25,078 nucleotides of DNA from Chloroflexota bacterium (GTDB lineage: Bacteria; Chloroflexota; Anaerolineae; CG2-30-64-16). The stretch covers positions 1 to 25,078 of the forward strand of contig JAKPQT010000532.1 in NCBI GenBank assembly GCA_029555885.1, read 5' to 3'. The position numbers and the translations under genes are program-made. Positions 22,588 to 25,078 of this stretch are shown here, in pieces; within the stretch, counting starts at the first letter, position 1, and the number at the start of each line of letters is the position of its first letter. The notes under the pieces were generated by a model that was not told the origin of the DNA, ran no database searches, and was given only the letters and a program-made list of their open reading frames with translations.

Positions 22588-23709
22588 TCACGCACGCCGG
22601 GTGCGCCGGTTATACCAGCCCACCCGTTGCAGCGCCAGCACGCGGCCGATGCTGTCGAAGTCCATGAGACCCTCGAACACGCCGCCACAGTAGACGGCCA
22701 CCACCGCGGCCTGCGTTTCCGCCATCAGACGGCGCGCCACATCGAGCGGAGTGGCACACTCGACGGCCAGGCCCGGCGACTCGACAAACTGTGCCACCGC
22801 GCCCCGGCTGCCCTCGCGCCAGAGTCGCGCCATATTCCGCTGCGTCACGACACCCAACAGATTGCCCCGGTCATCGACAACAGCCAGCGCGGAGTACGGT
22901 GAGCGCGCCAGCCAATCGAAGGCCGTGTGTACGGGCAGGTCCGCCGACAGCAGCGGCGCGTGGCGCTCGACTGCGACATCCACGGTCAGTCCGCGCAATC
23001 GCTCGTTGAGCAGGACCTCGCGGCCCTCTGCACCGGCGGCAAAGAAGACGAACAAACCGGCAAACGCCATGCCCGGATTGCCGTTCAGCAGCCCGAAGAG
23101 GCTCAGCAGGAAGGCGATGCCCCGGCCCACGGCGATCGCAATCGCCGTGGCGCGCGCATAAGGCAGCCGTAGGGCCAGGAAGGCACGCAGTACCCGCCCG
23201 CCATCCATCGGAAACGCAGGGATCAAATTGAAGACGAGCAAGGAGACATTGGTCACCCACGCGAAGATGAGCACACCCGCAATGCCGGGCTCGGTCACAG
23301 CGAGGAAGAGCGAACCGCCCGGCGTCAGGGTGCCAGGCAGCAACAGCAAGGGCGCAGTGATGAACAGCAAAAGGATCGCCAGCACGAGATTCACCGCGGG
23401 GCCGGCCAGCGCAATCACCAGTTCGTATCTCGGCCGCGCCGGCAACTGGTGCAGCCGCGCCACCCCGCCGATAGGCAGCAGAATGATATCTTCCACCCGA
23501 ATCCCGTAGCGTTGCGCGGCCAGCGCGTGGCCCAACTCGTGCAGCAATACATTGACAAAGAGAATCAGGGTCAGAAAAGCCCCGTAGAGCCTGCCGGCCG
23601 GCCCGCTCCAGCCGAGGACGAACGCACCCCAGGCCAGGGCCAGCACAAAGGTTACGTGAACCTTGATGTCGATCCCCCGCACGCGCCCGATCCGCCAGGC
23701 CCACTGCAT
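22588..23709 (-). CDS. site-2 protease family (M50) with CBS-like domain
   Basis: 373 residues. ATG 23709 has GGAGG six bases upstream; the frame to 23745 is longer without support. The zinc motif HELGH is at 57-61 in a membrane helix, and the third ligand Asp169 lies in NLIPAFPMDGGRVLR. Both are intact, so an active intramembrane metalloprotease is expected. Hydrophobic segments fill residues 15-240. The C-terminal third has CBS-like repeats (HTAFDWLARSPYSALAVVDD, GNLLGVVTQRNMARLWREG, AVVAVYCGGVFEGLMDFDSI), as in the Rip3/SpoIVFB-like S2P-CBS group, where they may sense adenine nucleotides. Substrates are often anti-sigma factors, and none is in the window. Confidence 0.9.
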   Translation of the reverse strand: MQWAWRIGRVRGIDIKVHVTFVLALAWGAFVLGWSGPAGRLYGAFLTLILFVNVLLHELGHALAAQRYGIRVEDIILLPIGGVARLHQLPARPRYELVIALAGPAVNLVLAILLLFITAPLLLLPGTLTPGGSLFLAVTEPGIAGVLIFAWVTNVSLLVFNLIPAFPMDGGRVLRAFLALRLPYARATAIAIAVGRGIAFLLSLFGLLNGNPGMAFAGLFVFFAAGAEGREVLLNERLRGLTVDVAVERHAPLLSADLPVHTAFDWLARSPYSALAVVDDRGNLLGVVTQRNMARLWREGSRGAVAQFVESPGLAVECATPLDVARRLMAETQAAVVAVYCGGVFEGLMDFDSIGRVLALQRVGWYNRRTRRA

Positions 23710-23749
23710 GGCCGTCCTCCTGCCGCCTCGCTTTGCCTGATGCACTCCT

Positions 23750-23779
23750 GATCATGCAGACTGTGACAAAGATCATACA
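23750..23779. promoter_or_regulatory. direct repeat GATCATRCA, possible operator upstream of the site-2 protease gene
   Basis: GATCATGCA at 23750-23758 and GATCATACA at 23771-23779 are spaced exactly 21 bp, two helical turns. The minus strand has TATGAT (23777-23772) overlapping the distal copy as a possible -10, 63 bases before ATG 23709. The rest of the 23710-23927 gap holds the plus-strand promoter at 23862-23890 and nothing else recognised. Confidence 0.3.
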
Positions 23780-23861
23780 TGACCTCAGGCGCAGCCGCAG
23801 TAGCGATGCTTCCTGACAGCACGCAGCGCGTGCAGGAGCCGACCGAAATCTTCCAAACCAC

Positions 23862-23890
23862 TTGACAACCCGGCTGTCGAGCCTTAGACT
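23862..23890 (+). promoter_or_regulatory. sigma-70 type promoter of the lipoprotein gene
   Basis: A perfect TTGACA at 23862-23867, a 17-bp spacer, and TAGACT at 23885-23890 (four of six). It lies 38 bases before ATG 23928. GGAGGA at 23898-23903 is too far from either start to be the ribosome binding site unless the leader folds. Confidence 0.65.
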
Positions 23891-23927
23891 GACCTGCGGA
23901 GGAACGAAAGCGGCTCTCCGAGCGTTA

Positions 23928-25078
23928 ATGATCAGTACTATGACACGATTGTGGCGACCTGCAAAATCATTCTGGCGCATCTGCGCGCTGGGATTGTTGC
24001 TCCTGCTCGTTGCGTGCGGCGGCCGGCCGGCGGCAACACCCGCCCCGGACGCCGGCCTTGTCGTGCCCGTTGACCGCGCCGAATTTCCCGAAGCCAACAG
24101 CACCATCCTGATCGAACCGGAGACCGGGGGCGCCATCCGCCTGCGCGGCGGCGCGGGCGTCACGCTCCCGCCACAGGCACTGTCACAGAAGGCCGCAGTG
24201 ACGCTGCGCATCGTCAATAGCTTCCCTGCGGTGCCCATCCCGCGCAGCCTCCTGGGCAACGTCTATGAGCTGGCGCTCGAAGGCGGCGAACTCACCGGGC
24301 TGGCCCTGGTCAGGCTGCCGATTCCCCCTGAAGTCAATGTCGGGGAATATGACCTCGCCCCTTACCGCTGGAACGGCAGCACCTGGGAGCGGATGAACGG
24401 CCGGGTGGCGAACGGCGAGGTGCAGATGGGCCTGAGCGCGCCCGCGCTCATCTCCCTGCAGGGCCAGTGGAACCTGGCCGATGCCAGTCTCACCCTGGTG
24501 CGCGTCGAAGGTGTGCAGGGGGCGCTGGCTCTGCCGCTGACCGTCGCAGGGCAGTACCGCTATTCCACCCTGCCCATGCTCAGCGGCGACGTAGTGCCCG
24601 CCACGCTCAAGCTCAAGCAGGACACTTCGGGCGGCGCCGGTCGCGTGGCCGGCAACGAGGCCCTGGACAAGACGCTCGACGAAGCGGTGATGTGGTTCAA
24701 GCCGGACCCCGCGATGTCGCAGGCTCGTATCGAGTTCTCGCACGTCTTCGAGCTGGACCCGGCGCAACTGGAAGTCGCGCCCGGCACAACGACCCGTTTC
24801 TATGTGGTGCTGGTCGTTGAGGACTCCGCCGCACCGACGCGGCGTCTGAGCACTGGCATCGAATATGCCCAGGTCTTGCCCATCCGCATTGTCGGACGGG
24901 AAGTCGTGCGCCCCCGGCTGATCGGCGAAGAGCGTTACAGCCTGCGCTGGCATGTACGCCTGAATGACCAGACGTTCACCCAGGCGCCTGCGACCGGCAC
25001 GGCGCTGGATATCGACGGTCTGCTGGCGCAGGGCGGACTGGGCGCTTATCGCATTACGCTGGAAGCGAACGTGGATGG
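23928..25078 (+). CDS. large surface lipoprotein, ZU5-like N-terminal region, 3' truncated by window
   Basis: The frame is open to the last base, about 383 residues. Starts are ATG 23928 or, in frame, ATG 23940; neither has a good ribosome binding site. A signal peptide with basic start and LGLLLLLVACGG lipobox is followed by a Pro/Ala linker, so the product is an exported, lipid-anchored protein. The following part (GGAIRLRGGAGVTLPPQALS, NVYELALEGGEL, ALVRLPIPPEV, then YRWNGSTWERM) resembles the ZU5 beta-sandwich pattern by eye. The remainder (about 190-383) is strand-rich and was not recognised. The gene is divergent from the site-2 protease gene. Codon use is like its neighbours. Function unknown. 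Confidence 0.8.
   Translation, partial: MISTMTRLWRPAKSFWRICALGLLLLLVACGGRPAATPAPDAGLVVPVDRAEFPEANSTILIEPETGGAIRLRGGAGVTLPPQALSQKAAVTLRIVNSFPAVPIPRSLLGNVYELALEGGELTGLALVRLPIPPEVNVGEYDLAPYRWNGSTWERMNGRVANGEVQMGLSAPALISLQGQWNLADASLTLVRVEGVQGALALPLTVAGQYRYSTLPMLSGDVVPATLKLKQDTSGGAGRVAGNEALDKTLDEAVMWFKPDPAMSQARIEFSHVFELDPAQLEVAPGTTTRFYVVLVVEDSAAPTRRLSTGIEYAQVLPIRIVGREVVRPRLIGEERYSLRWHVRLNDQTFTQAPATGTALDIDGLLAQGGLGAYRITLEANVD

Noticed and set aside
22871..24259. A 462-codon minus-strand frame spanning the site-2 protease gene and the lipoprotein start
   Set aside because: It is in another frame of the site-2 protease gene, which has intact HELGH and Asp motifs, and it covers the divergent promoter region. 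Composition is Arg/Ala-rich shadow sequence.
24183..24953. A 256-codon minus-strand frame opposite the lipoprotein
   Set aside because: The plus strand has a promoter, signal peptide, lipobox and coherent beta-rich protein; the antisense frame has none of these.

Overview
The window is about 64% GC, gene-dense and organised in short operons with ATGA start/stop overlaps and frequent GTG starts. The gene content points to a Chloroflexota bacterium, probably of the Anaerolineae/Caldilineae kind. The best evidence is an FMN riboswitch in front of a NMT1/THI5-type ABC transporter (the RibXY arrangement known from Chloroflexota). A type I asparaginase, a GH4 glycosidase and several families of short palindromic repeats fit this. 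The assignment is an inference. No tRNA, rRNA, CRISPR array, phage gene or transposase was seen.

Layout. 1-749 (+): the 3' end of a GH4 glycosidase gene and a small DUF2892 membrane protein. 817-1860 (-): a uroporphyrinogen-decarboxylase-family protein. 2093-5948 (-): an operon of a MazG/DR2231-like pyrophosphohydrolase, L-asparaginase and two different MFS transporters. 6093-8200 (+): a two-domain CatE-type dioxygenase and a Kv-beta-type aldo/keto reductase, separated by a nested inverted repeat. 8289-10027 (+): an AlkZ-related winged-helix protein, a small apparently frameshifted gene and a pRiA4b ORF-3-family protein. 10081-11142 (-): YjjX-like ITP/XTP phosphatase and a DUF456 membrane protein. 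11260-12210 (+): an alkaline-phosphatase/iPGM-superfamily metalloenzyme. 12305-16987 (-): glycogen synthase, AlaX-type tRNA editing protein, a metallo-beta-lactamase-fold protein with an altered motif, and a membrane-anchored TPR protein. 17055-20114 (-): promoter, FMN riboswitch, terminator, permease, binding protein and ATPase of a probable riboflavin importer. 20137-22561 (-): a promoter followed by a CPA2 (Kef-type) antiporter, a PII-like protein, an unknown protein and a small membrane protein. 22588-23709 (-): a site-2 protease with a C-terminal CBS-like region. 23862-25078 (+): a near-consensus promoter and a large lipoprotein running off the window.

Two things stand out. First, the P2 arm of the FMN riboswitch contains two perfect tandem copies of a 17-nt self-complementary unit. 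The unit is related to a 35-nt palindrome 12 kb away at 8229-8263, as if a REP-like element had settled inside an RNA sensor without destroying its conserved core. Second, the antiporter operon carries an unannotated-looking protein whose whole length aligns by eye with the PII signalling fold but which lacks the usual T-loop and ligand residues. It may be a dedicated sensor for the antiporter.
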